Shown one piece after another: positions 41,661-49,769 of a stretch of DNA of 50,231 nt. Where the stretch lies: contig CALWCH010000012.1 of NCBI GenBank assembly GCA_944376335.1, forward strand, positions 1 through 50,231, given 5' to 3'. Under the pieces are notes generated by a model. That model did not search any database, was not told where the DNA came from, and saw nothing but the letters and a program-made list of their open reading frames with translations. The translations under genes were made by a program, and so were the position numbers. Numbering within the stretch: the first letter of the stretch is position 1; each line of letters begins with the position of its first letter. The stretch is from an uncultured Clostridia bacterium (GTDB lineage Bacteria > Bacillota > Clostridia > Christensenellales > Borkfalkiaceae).

Positions 41661-42845
41661 ATGACAAAAGATAGAATTTTGACTACCTGCGAACTGCTGT
41701 ATTCCACACACTTTGTGCCCATGGCCGTCATCGATGGAGGCGAAGTTGAACTCTTCTGTTCCTATGAAGGGTACAAAGAGGTCTTTAAGAAGCTCTCCGG
41801 GAGCGCAAAGGAGGGCGAGAAGATCACCCTCATCAACGGGGCGGTCGGCCTCTACGGGGCGGTGAAAGCAGGCGGGCTCATCGTATTAGCGGGGCCGTAC
41901 CTCAACAAGCAGACGGAGAGCGGACTTGACGCGCTCATCCACCGCTATGAGCTCGACATAAAAGAGCGGGAGAACTTAAAACAATTTCTGCTCTCCATCC
42001 CCCGCTGTTCGCTCAACACGTTTTTGAATTTCCTCGTGCTTTTACACTTCCTCTTCAACGGGGAGCGGCTCTCCATCGTCGACTTCTTTAAGGACGCCCA
42101 GCCCGCCCTGCAGCGCAAGATGGGCAAGGACAGCGTGAAGGACGTGTTTGAGGAAAACGAGATCCCCCACGGCACCTATCAGCTTGAGCAGCAGCTACTT
42201 GACTACGTCTCGGCGGGCGACGTTGCGGGGCTGGAGCTCTTCTTTGATAAAATTGCCCGCGCCGAACCGCTCTCCGAAGGAAAGCTCGCCGACGACAACC
42301 TGCGGCAGTCCAAAAATATCTTCATCGGGCTCATCTCCATGGTCGGAAAAGGCGGCGCCATCCGCGGGAATCTGGACATCGAGCAGACGTACAGCCTCAT
42401 CGATCTCTACACGCAGGAGTGCGAGCGCTGCACGTCGGTGAGCCAGATCAACCAGCTCCGTTACACCGCCATTTTGGACTTTACCCGCCGCGTTGCCGAG
42501 CAGAAGCACCCCGACGCCTATTCGAGCGAGGTGTTCCGCGCGCTGCAGTTCATCAAATCGCACACCAACCAGCCCATCGGCGTTGATGACGTTCTGAATG
42601 AAGTCAAGAAGAGCCGCTCCGTGTTTATGGAGCAGTTCAAAAAGGAGACGGGCGAGACGCTCGGCCGCTATATCACGAAGGCCAAGCTCGAAGAGGCAAA
42701 GCTGCTTTTGGCATATTCCGACAAGTCCCTTCCCGCCATCAGCAACACGCTGTATTTTTCCAGCCAGTCCTACTTCCAGAACCTCTTTAAGAAGCAGTAC
42801 GGCATCACCCCGCTCGAATACCGCAAAACCCACCACAAGGGGTGA
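41661..42845 (+). CDS. AraC-family transcriptional regulator
   Basis: A 394-residue regulator. The C-terminal 100 residues form the double HTH of AraC/XylS proteins (FIKSHTNQPIGVDDVLNEVK, then SLPAISNTLYFSSQSYFQNL and FKKQYGITPLEYRK). The N-terminal 280 residues are a sensory region I cannot assign with certainty; a PocR-like sensor is possible. GAAGGGG precedes the ATG. Its position back-to-back with the glycosidase operon implies it activates that operon in response to a sugar or glycoside, and perhaps the lipoprotein gene. Confidence 0.85.
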   Translation: MTKDRILTTCELLYSTHFVPMAVIDGGEVELFCSYEGYKEVFKKLSGSAKEGEKITLINGAVGLYGAVKAGGLIVLAGPYLNKQTESGLDALIHRYELDIKERENLKQFLLSIPRCSLNTFLNFLVLLHFLFNGERLSIVDFFKDAQPALQRKMGKDSVKDVFEENEIPHGTYQLEQQLLDYVSAGDVAGLELFFDKIARAEPLSEGKLADDNLRQSKNIFIGLISMVGKGGAIRGNLDIEQTYSLIDLYTQECERCTSVSQINQLRYTAILDFTRRVAEQKHPDAYSSEVFRALQFIKSHTNQPIGVDDVLNEVKKSRSVFMEQFKKETGETLGRYITKAKLEEAKLLLAYSDKSLPAISNTLYFSSQSYFQNLFKKQYGITPLEYRKTHHKG

Positions 42846-42863
42846 ACCGTCTCAAAAATAAGC

Positions 42864-42896
42864 AAAAAACGTAAGCCGGCTTGGCTTACGTTTTTT
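42864..42896. terminator. Bidirectional terminator between araC-type and cat-like genes
   Basis: AAAAAACGTAAGCC (42864-42877) pairs perfectly with GGCTTACGTTTTTT (42883-42896), loop GGCTT. It serves both convergent genes; the cat-like stop codon lies inside the stem. Confidence 0.92.
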
Positions 42897-43530
42897 TACA
42901 GTTCGGAATGTTCCCCTCAAACCGCTCAACGGCACCCTGCAATTTTTGCAAAAACTGCGCGACATGGTATCCGTCACACACGGCATGATGCACCTGAATT
43001 GCGAGCGGCAGCAGCCACTTTCCGTTCTCCTCGGCCGCCCTTCCCATCGTGAAGATGGGGAGAAGATACCTCCCGTCGCCGTTGATGTTCAGGTTGAAGG
43101 AAGTGAACGAGAACCACGGGATCATGGAGATGTCGAAGGTATTCTCAGGGCGCCCCTTCTGCGGAAGCAGCCCCTCTGCACCGCGGCAAGTCTCCGCCGT
43201 CCTTTGATAGCGCTCCAAAAACACCTTATAGTCGCCCGAATACTCAGTAAAGACGCAGGAAAAGTTCCCCCGCTCGGGGTGGAAGATCGTATAAGCGGGG
43301 TGCATCTCGTCGTACACACCCAGTCTCTCCCCTTGAAACGCCGTGCGGAACTGCGGCATCTCGTTGACCGTCCCCGTCAGCAGCCAGAGCATGGCAGGGT
43401 ACAGCTTCTGCCCCTTCAAAGGGGTGATGTCCAGCCGCACTGTCGCGGAATAAGTACAATTTACACGATTTAAGTAGTGGAAAAAGTACTCCCTTCTCTC
43501 CCAATTTGCAAGATCGATCTCCCGAAACAT
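42886..43530 (-). CDS. Chloramphenicol acetyltransferase-like protein (CatA type)
   Basis: A 214-residue acyl-CoA acyltransferase. The catalytic motif HHAVCDGYH near residue 185 and FTSFNLNINGDGRYLLPIF match type A CAT enzymes, as do the start (FREIDLANWERREYFFHYL) and overall length. Some chromosomal relatives do not confer drug resistance, so the substrate is uncertain. I chose the ATG at 43530 behind AAAGGAGG; the longer in-frame start is not supported. Confidence 0.85.
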   Translation of the reverse strand: MFREIDLANWERREYFFHYLNRVNCTYSATVRLDITPLKGQKLYPAMLWLLTGTVNEMPQFRTAFQGERLGVYDEMHPAYTIFHPERGNFSCVFTEYSGDYKVFLERYQRTAETCRGAEGLLPQKGRPENTFDISMIPWFSFTSFNLNINGDGRYLLPIFTMGRAAEENGKWLLPLAIQVHHAVCDGYHVAQFLQKLQGAVERFEGNIPNCKKT

Positions 43531-43691
43531 CGCATTCCTCCTTTCCCCCATTCTATCACAGCGGGCGATTTTTTGCAACCATCCGTCTCACTTCAGCTGT
43601 TTTCGGTATTGATAGGGCGTCGTACCCGTGCATTTTTTGAATTGGCTCTTTCATGAGCATTGAGCATTTGCAAAAAGTTTTCATAAAACAG

Positions 43692-43720
43692 TTGACAAAC
43701 GCGGGCGCACATGCTATCAT
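43692..43720 (+). promoter_or_regulatory. Sigma-A promoter of the leader RNA
   Basis: TTGACA (43692-43697), 17-bp spacer, TATCAT (43715-43720). Transcription should start near 43727. Confidence 0.85.
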
Positions 43721-43726
43721 AAAAAT

Positions 43727-43848
43727 ACAGGAGGATGAAAGCATAGTGGACGGCAGCGAAAGCAGCGTGCCGCGACGATCGCGGAACTTCATATGACTTT
43801 TGGGAACATAACTTGTCTTGCGGATGCGGGAACGGGTTATGTTTTTTG
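43727..43848 (+). ncRNA. Putative leader RNA / attenuator or small RNA
   Basis: The predicted transcript of about 120 nt contains hairpins GGCA...TGCC and CCGCG-ACGAT-CGCGG, then a terminator. AGGAGG at its 5' end abuts ATG-AAA-GCA-TAG, and an in-frame GTG at 43746 could give a 16-residue peptide ending at 43796, so ribosome-controlled attenuation is possible. I match it to no riboswitch class. It could regulate the following membrane-protein gene or be an independent small RNA. Confidence 0.45.
43805..43848 (+). terminator. Strong terminator or attenuator hairpin
   Basis: AACATAAC (43805-43812) pairs with GTTATGTT (43836-43843) and the pairing continues inward to loop GGAT, with a T-rich run after it. 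It stands 85 bp before the CNNM/HlyC-like start codon. Confidence 0.8.
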
Positions 43849-43932
43849 TGTTGTAAAAAATCGGAAGAGAAATTTTAAGTCTCACTTTTCCGCTTCCACC
43901 CACGGCGCAGAGCGCCTTATGCGAAACTCACC

Positions 43933-45348
43933 ATGAACCCCGGCGACATAGCCATATCCCTCATCCTGCAGGTCGTACTCATCGCCCTCAACGCCATCTT
44001 TGCCTGTGCGGAGATCGCAGTCGTCTCCGCCAACAAGACCAAGATGGAGAAGCTCTCCGAGGACGGAAACAAGCGGGCGAAACGCATCGTCAAGCTCACT
44101 TCTAACCCCTCCCGCTTCCTTTCCACCATTCAGGTGGCGATCACGCTCGCCTCGCTCCTTGGCAGTGCCTTTGCGGCGGACAACTTTGCAGAGCCCATCG
44201 CAAACGCCCTCATCGGCGCGGGGCTCAAGATGAATTTAGAGGTGCTGGAAACCATCTGCCTCATTCTCATCACGCTGGTGCTCTCCTACTTCAGCATCGT
44301 GTTCGGCGAGCTCGTGCCCAAGCGCATCGCAATGCGCAATCCCGAGAAGGTCTCCTTGGGGCTTGCAGGGCTGCTTCGGGTCGTCTCCGTCATCTTCGCG
44401 CCCCTCGTGTGGCTCCTCACAGTCTCCTCCAACGGCATTCTGCGCCTGTTTGGCATCAAGCCCGAGGACGAGGGCGAGGAAGTCACCGAAGAGGAGATCA
44501 TGCTGATGGCGGAAGCGGGCAGCGAGAAGGGCTCCATCGACGAAAAGGAGAACGAGTTCATTCAGAACATCTTCGACTTCAAGGAGAACGACGTCGGCGA
44601 AGTGTGCACGCACCGCAAGGACGTCGACTTCCTCTTCGAGCGCGACGACCCCTCCGTCTGGGAGGAGACCATCAAGAAGAGCTATCACACCTTCTACCCC
44701 GTCTGCGGGAAGGACATCGACGACGTGACGGGCGTTTTGAACACGAAAATTTACTTCCGTCTCGACGACAAGTCGCCCGAGAACGTCAAAAAACAGGCGA
44801 TCGTCGACCCGATGTTCATCTCCGAGACCATGCAGGCGGACGACCTCTTTTACCGCATGAAGACGACGCGCGAATACTTTGCGATCGTTTTGGACGAGTA
44901 CGGCGGCATCAACGGCATCATCACGCTGCACGACCTCATTGAACTGCTCGTCGGCGACCTCAACGAAAAGGGCGAGGCGGACAAGTATGAGATCATAAAG
45001 CTCGGCGAGAACGAGTGGGAGATCAACGGCCTTGCGCCCTTTGATGAAGTGGTCGAGGCGATGGGCTTGAAGCTCCCCGAAGAGGAAGAGGAGTATGACT
45101 TCGAGACCTTTGCGGGCTATGTGTGCGAGATGCTCGGGGAAGTGCCCGACGACGGGACGACCGCCGAGTGCGAGGACGCGTATGTGAAGATCGAGGTGCT
45201 GCTCGTTGCCGAGCACCGCATCGAGAAGATGCGCGTTACTAAGAAGGAACAGCCCAAAGAGGACGACGAGGACGATAACAAGAAAAAGAAGAAGAAGGAC
45301 GACACCGAAGACGACAGCAAAAAGTCCAAATCCGACGAGAAGCAATAA
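43933..45348 (+). CDS. CNNM/HlyC (UPF0053) family membrane protein with CBS domains
   Basis: A 471-residue integral membrane protein. Residues 1-180 form the DUF21 region with about four hydrophobic segments (ISLILQVVLIALNAIFACAE; TICLILITLVLSYFSIVFGE) and the family string FGELVPKRIAMRNPEKV. Then comes a CBS pair (about 205-340; FAIVLDEYGGINGIITLHDL), a CorC_HlyC domain (about 350-425) and a Lys/Asp-rich disordered tail. Relatives transport or regulate Mg2+ or other cations; the name hemolysin is historical. No Shine-Dalgarno site precedes the ATG. A leader RNA with a terminator lies upstream. Confidence 0.88.
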   Translation: MNPGDIAISLILQVVLIALNAIFACAEIAVVSANKTKMEKLSEDGNKRAKRIVKLTSNPSRFLSTIQVAITLASLLGSAFAADNFAEPIANALIGAGLKMNLEVLETICLILITLVLSYFSIVFGELVPKRIAMRNPEKVSLGLAGLLRVVSVIFAPLVWLLTVSSNGILRLFGIKPEDEGEEVTEEEIMLMAEAGSEKGSIDEKENEFIQNIFDFKENDVGEVCTHRKDVDFLFERDDPSVWEETIKKSYHTFYPVCGKDIDDVTGVLNTKIYFRLDDKSPENVKKQAIVDPMFISETMQADDLFYRMKTTREYFAIVLDEYGGINGIITLHDLIELLVGDLNEKGEADKYEIIKLGENEWEINGLAPFDEVVEAMGLKLPEEEEEYDFETFAGYVCEMLGEVPDDGTTAECEDAYVKIEVLLVAEHRIEKMRVTKKEQPKEDDEDDNKKKKKKDDTEDDSKKSKSDEKQ

Positions 45349-45384
45349 AGCGCTTTGATAAAGCCCACTGCAGAAATCATATCA

Positions 45385-45419
45385 AGAGCCGCCGCGCGTT
45401 GAAAACGCGCGGCGGCTCT
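45385..45419 (+). terminator. Terminator after the CNNM/HlyC-like gene
   Basis: A 16-bp perfect GC-rich stem (45385-45400 with 45404-45419) with loop GAA. The tail is only partly T-rich (GCTTTCCCCC). Confidence 0.65.
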
Positions 45420-45457
45420 GCTTTCCCCCATCCCATCGGAAAATTTTTGAAAAAATA

Positions 45458-45487
45458 TTGACAAACATTGCCATGTCATGATAGAAT
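45458..45487 (+). promoter_or_regulatory. Promoter of the small-peptide mRNA
   Basis: TTGACA (45458-45463), 18-bp spacer, TAGAAT (45482-45487), plus strand. Confidence 0.8.
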
Positions 45488-45522
45488 ACAAATTGAGCAA
45501 CATGGATACCGACGGCGGTTAG

Positions 45523-45564
45523 CCTCCTTGATAAGGGGGAAATGAGAATTTCCCACTAAGGAGG
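45523..45564 (+). promoter_or_regulatory. Hairpin masking the peptide's ribosome site
   Basis: CCTCCTT (45523-45529) is fully complementary to the Shine-Dalgarno AAGGAGG (45558-45564), with an inner hairpin GGGGAAAT/ATTTCCC. The mRNA would therefore hide its own ribosome site, as many type I toxin mRNAs do. Confidence 0.65.
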
Positions 45565-45572
45565 TGATGCTG

Positions 45573-45677
45573 ATGAAGAAAGAGCATATCCTGATCCTTC
45601 TCGCATTGAAGGAGATGGGCATTATCTCTTCGATCACGGTCACTAAGACAATGGTCATCATTCGCATAAAAAAATAA
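45573..45677 (+). CDS. 34-residue hydrophobic-basic peptide (putative type I toxin)
   Basis: An ORF of 34 codons starting MKKEHILILLALKEMGIISS, with a hydrophobic core and a basic end (IIRIKK). AAGGAGG lies 8 bp upstream of the ATG; another in-frame ATG at 45567 is too close to it. It has its own promoter, a leader that hides the ribosome site, and a shared terminator with a convergent transcript. Size, charge pattern and layout resemble small membrane toxins of type I toxin-antitoxin loci, but I recognise no named family. Confidence 0.55.
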   Translation: MKKEHILILLALKEMGIISSITVTKTMVIIRIKK

Positions 45678-45715
45678 CCGCCCTTTAGTTGGTAGCTGAG
45701 GCGACGGTTATTTTT
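45673..45715. terminator. Bidirectional terminator of the small-peptide locus
   Basis: AATAACCG (45673-45680) pairs with CGGTTATT (45705-45712). TTT follows on the plus strand and a run of seven T on the minus strand. It ends both convergent transcripts and overlaps the peptide stop codon. Confidence 0.8.
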
Positions 45716-45759
45716 AACAATTGCTGAGGCTAACCGCTGAATGGTATCCCTCTGTTGCT
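45677..45759 (-). ncRNA. Putative convergent antisense RNA
   Basis: From the minus promoter at 45765-45793 a transcript of roughly 80 nt would run to the shared terminator. Its 5' end copies the leader of the peptide mRNA (GAGCAACA, GGATACC, GCGGTTAGCCTC), so the two promoters and leaders look like an inverted duplication. Confidence 0.55.
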
Positions 45760-45764
45760 CTTTT

Positions 45765-45793
45765 ATTGTATCACCGTTTTTTCGACTTGTCAA
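45765..45793 (-). promoter_or_regulatory. Promoter of the convergent RNA
   Basis: Minus strand TTGACA (45788-45793), 17-bp spacer, TACAAT (45765-45770). Confidence 0.82.
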
Positions 45794-45837
45794 CCCTGTT
45801 CGCACAAAAATTCGTACACCTGCTTCTAAAATAATGC

Positions 45838-45923
45838 TTCAAGGAGGGTTCCCCTCCGCTGCAGTGTTATAAATTCACTCTGCAAGCAAAACCACGCTTT
45901 TGCGCAGCAGGACCCAATTTGCG
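45838..45923. repeat. Dispersed intergenic repeat, copy A
   Basis: It shares the 20-mer AGCAAAACCACGCTTTTGCG (45885-45904) exactly with copy B (49571-49590) and continues AGCrGsACCCAATTTGC in both. The upstream halves (CTTCAAGGAGGG versus CTTCGCAAGGAAGG) are diverged but alignable. The rest of 45924-46163 holds several hairpins (AAACGGCG/CGCCGTTT; AAACAGCAC/GTGCTGTTT) and no gene I can support. Confidence 0.65.
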
Positions 45924-46163
45924 CGATACCTCGCGCTTATTGTCTTTGAGAACAAAGCGGTGCGCGGGCGATAAAGTCGGGAGATGTCGATAGCTCTATT
46001 TTCTCAAACGGCGCAAGGGAAACGCCGTTTTCGGTCACCGCTCGCGCGGGGAGAATGCGCTCGCTCATCTCGCAAGGGAAAAACAGCACACCGTGCTGTT
46101 TTAAGAATACCCTTGCTCGACCCTCACGGAACTTATTTTGCGCAGCAAAAGAAGTTCGTGAAT

Positions 46164-46640
46164 TTAGTACCTGGAGTGTTTCCCACTCAAATGCTCGGGC
46201 GTAAATTCGATGATGGCGACGGAGGGCAGCCAGTGGGCGATGACCTTCTCCCTTTCTTCCTCGGGCACGTTGGGCGAATGACGGAGCGAGAACGCCTCGA
46301 TGGCGCGGAGCACCTCCCCTTCGTCCTCCAAGATGCGGAACCTGCCGAAGGCGATGACGCTGCGATAGTGCGTCGAGTGCTTCTCGGGCAAAATTTCGGC
46401 GCAGTCGATAACGGTGAGGCTCCCTTTATCGCATCGGCGGATGCTGTCCAATTTATGCCCCTCCTTCGCGCAATGGATGTAAATTTTGCCGTTTGCATAG
46501 CAATAGTTGACGGGCACGGCGTACGGGTAGCCGTCGTCGCCCGCAAGTGCGAGCACGCACACCTCGCCGCGTTCCAAGATCTCCTCGCACTGCTCTTTGG
46601 TGAGCGCGCGTTCCTTTCTTCTCATTTCACGAAACATCAT
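46164..46640 (-). CDS. Pyridoxamine 5'-phosphate oxidase-fold (PPOX/NimA-like) flavoprotein
   Basis: A 158-residue split-barrel flavin-binding protein: VCVLALAGDDGYPYAVPVNY, GKIYIHCAKEGHKLDSIRRC and HYRSVIAFGRFRILED are the typical strands. Relatives use FMN or F420 and reduce small molecules, including nitroimidazoles in NimA-type proteins; the substrate here is unknown. It starts 5 bp after the flavodoxin-like gene, so the two redox proteins are probably co-expressed. Confidence 0.82.
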   Translation of the reverse strand: MMFREMRRKERALTKEQCEEILERGEVCVLALAGDDGYPYAVPVNYCYANGKIYIHCAKEGHKLDSIRRCDKGSLTVIDCAEILPEKHSTHYRSVIAFGRFRILEDEGEVLRAIEAFSLRHSPNVPEEEREKVIAHWLPSVAIIEFTPEHLSGKHSRY

Positions 46641-46645
46641 TCACC

Positions 46646-47263
46646 TCAACGGACAAAGTTGGTGCGGGCGCCCTTCTCCTGCGCGGGGAAGCCCTCGCGG
46701 CAACCCTTTATAAGCCAAGCCATGTTCTTGCCCAGGTTGTGCATGGTCTGGAGGCCCTCTTGATCTTCGAGCACGTCCTCGGGCTTGCTGCCGTGTACCA
46801 TGTTCCAGTAGGACGAGCCGACGGTGGGCATCGAAGCGATGGTGAAGTACTTGTTGAGGACATCGAGTGACGCCGTCGTGCCCGCGCGGCGCGCCGAGAC
46901 GACCGCCGCCCCCGGCTTTCCCGCAAAGGGACTGCCGTTGCTGTTGCGGCTGCCCGCATAGAAGGCTCTGTCCAAAAAGGAGAGGATGCGTCCCGACGGG
47001 TGGGCGTAGTAGACGGGCGAGCCGAACACGAAGCCGTCCGCCTCGCGCGCCTTCTGCAAAAATTCGTTGACCTTGTCGTCGTCAAACACGCAGCCCTTGT
47101 TCGAGCACTGTAAGCACCCGATGCAATCGCGCATAGGCCCTGCGCCGAGCTGGAAAATTTCGTAGTCGACGCCCTCTTCGTTGAGAGCCTTGCCCACTTC
47201 GGTGAGCGCCGTAAAGGTACAGCCCGCAGCCTTCGCGCTGCCGTTTACCATTAAAACCTTCAT
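46646..47263 (-). CDS. NAD(P)H-dependent FMN reductase / iron-sulfur flavoprotein-like
   Basis: A 205-residue flavodoxin-fold protein: MKVLMVNGSAKAAGCTFTAL is the FMN phosphate loop, CIGCLQCSNKGC a cysteine cluster that may hold iron-sulfur, and DGFVFGSPVYYAHPSGRILS the second flavin loop. It reduces FMN or small acceptors using NAD(P)H. The start has AAGGAGA upstream, and it is first in a two-gene unit with the PPOX-fold gene. Confidence 0.83.
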   Translation of the reverse strand: MKVLMVNGSAKAAGCTFTALTEVGKALNEEGVDYEIFQLGAGPMRDCIGCLQCSNKGCVFDDDKVNEFLQKAREADGFVFGSPVYYAHPSGRILSFLDRAFYAGSRNSNGSPFAGKPGAAVVSARRAGTTASLDVLNKYFTIASMPTVGSSYWNMVHGSKPEDVLEDQEGLQTMHNLGKNMAWLIKGCREGFPAQEKGARTNFVR

Positions 47264-47303
47264 AGATCGTCTCCTTATTTTTCTCTTTTTATATAAACTT
47301 TGA

Positions 47304-47325
47304 CCCGCCCATGTAAACGGGCGGG
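47304..47325. terminator. Hairpin after tsaD
   Basis: CCCGCCC (47304-47310) pairs with GGGCGGG (47319-47325), 8-nt loop. The plus strand has ATTTTTT after it; the minus-strand tail is weaker (TCAAAGTTTATATA). It separates tsaD from the flavodoxin-like gene. Confidence 0.65.
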
Positions 47326-47332
47326 CATTTTT

Positions 47333-48367
47333 TCAGCGCAGCGGGATGCTCGCAGCGGCATTCAAAGAGAGGGGCGAAAACTCCCCCGCCTCATAGCGAA
47401 GCAGCCCCTCCGCGGCGATCATGGCGGCGTTGTCCGTGCAGTGCTTCTTGGAAGGCAAAACGAGCTTTAAGCCATGCGCCCTGCACGCCTCGGTGAGCTT
47501 TTCGCGCAGATATCCGTTGGCGATGACGCCGCCCCCCGCCGTCACGGTGTTTACATTCTTTTCGAGCGCGCCCTCCACCGTCTTATTGACGAGGATATCG
47601 AGCGCGGCGCTCTGGAAGGATGCGGCGACGTCCGCCTTGCTCCAAACTTCTCCCCGCTGGTCCATCGTGTGGCAGTAGTTGATGACGGCGGTCTTTAAGC
47701 CGCTGTAGGAAAAGTTGTAGCCGCCCTCCCCTTTGAGCATTTTGGGCATATGGACGACGGGCTTTCCCTCGCGGGCGAGAGATTCGATGTGCGGGCCGCC
47801 GGGGTACGGAAGCCCCAAAACGCGCGCGACTTTGTCGAACGCCTCCCCCGCCGCATCGTCCAGCGTGCCGCCGAGCACTTCAAATTCGGAGTACGACTTC
47901 GTATAGATGACCGCCGTGTGCCCCCCGCTTGCAAGCAGCGTTATGAAGGGCGGGCGGAGCGATTCGTCCTCCAAATAGGCGGCGGCGAGGTGCCCGCGGA
48001 TGTGGTTGACCCCGATGAGGGGAATGTTGAGCCCATACGCAAGCCCCTTCGCGAAGGAGAGCCCCACAAGGAGCGCCCCCAAGAGCCCCGCCCCGTAGGT
48101 GACGGCGACGGCATCGAGCTGTTCCTTTTTGACGCCGGCGGCGTTCAGGGCGCGTTCGACGACGAGGTCGACGGCGTCCGTATGCGCACGCGAAGCAATT
48201 TCGGGCACGACGCCCCCGTAGAGTGCCTGAATGTTGGCGGACGAGGCGATCTCATCGGACAAAAGCCGCCTGCCGTGGATGACGGCGGCGGCGGTCTCGT
48301 CGCAGGAAGATTCGATGCCTAAGATGAGCGGCTTGTCTTTCAGCGCGCCCGTCACGAAATTCTTCAT
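47333..48367 (-). CDS. tsaD: tRNA N6-adenosine threonylcarbamoyltransferase
   Basis: A 344-residue ASKHA-fold enzyme that, with TsaB and TsaE, transfers the threonylcarbamoyl group to A37 of tRNAs reading ANN codons. Motifs are ILGIESSCDETAAAVIHG at the N-terminus, metal-binding NHIRGHLAAAYLED near 113, LLASGGHT, GEAFDKVARVLGLPYPGG, NFSYSGLKTAV and TAGGGVIANGYLR. The length is normal. It begins 1 bp after the prfB stop, in the order secA-prfB-tsaD. Confidence 0.97.
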   Translation of the reverse strand: MKNFVTGALKDKPLILGIESSCDETAAAVIHGRRLLSDEIASSANIQALYGGVVPEIASRAHTDAVDLVVERALNAAGVKKEQLDAVAVTYGAGLLGALLVGLSFAKGLAYGLNIPLIGVNHIRGHLAAAYLEDESLRPPFITLLASGGHTAVIYTKSYSEFEVLGGTLDDAAGEAFDKVARVLGLPYPGGPHIESLAREGKPVVHMPKMLKGEGGYNFSYSGLKTAVINYCHTMDQRGEVWSKADVAASFQSAALDILVNKTVEGALEKNVNTVTAGGGVIANGYLREKLTEACRAHGLKLVLPSKKHCTDNAAMIAAEGLLRYEAGEFSPLSLNAAASIPLR

Positions 48368-48368
48368 A

Positions 48369-49466
<1,098 letters not shown>

Positions 49467-49769
49467 AAATACCTAACTTTTCCGTTGATTCCTGCTGTCA
49501 ATTAAAATGTTTCCAAAATGAACTTCGCAAGGAAGGTTGCCTTCCGCAGCTTCCAAAATGAACTGCCGCGAGCAAAACCACGCTTTTGCGGAGCGGCACC
49601 CAATTTGCCCTATGCTTAGGGCTTTTGAGGAAAGGTAAGATGGCGCGCATTCTGACTGTTGCTATCCGCGCGCCATCAGGAAAACCCGATGAGAGCATGG
49701 CGAACATCGGGTTGTCCTCAAATCACGACATTTTTCCGCGTCAGTTCGCGGAAAAATGTGTGAACGCTT
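49467..49769. other. Hairpin-rich intergenic stretch between secA and prfB
   Basis: No gene is supported. It contains repeat copy B, then three good stems: 49639-49648 with 49668-49677 (10 bp), 49683-49691 with 49705-49713 (9 bp), and 49728-49740 with 49747-49759 (13 bp, ACATTTTTCCGCG). The last, next to the secA stop, could act as its terminator. Confidence 0.6.
49523..49610. repeat. Dispersed intergenic repeat, copy B
   Basis: The second copy of the repeat at 45838-45923, sharing AGCAAAACCACGCTTTTGCG (49571-49590) and CACCCAATTTGC. It lies just upstream of the prfB start. Confidence 0.65.

Larger units (their letters stand above)
43531..43932. other. Gene-free stretch upstream of the CNNM/HlyC-like gene
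   Basis: It contains a promoter (43692-43720), a transcribed leader with possible mini-ORFs, and a strong terminator (43805-43848). After the terminator GGCGC-AGA-GCGCC forms a small hairpin just upstream of the gene start, which lacks a clear ribosome site. Confidence 0.7.

Noticed and set aside
43727-43848. A guanidine-II (mini-ykkC) riboswitch
   Set aside because: One hairpin has an ACGA-like loop (CCGCG-ACGAT-CGCGG), but the required pair of matching ACGR hairpins is not present.
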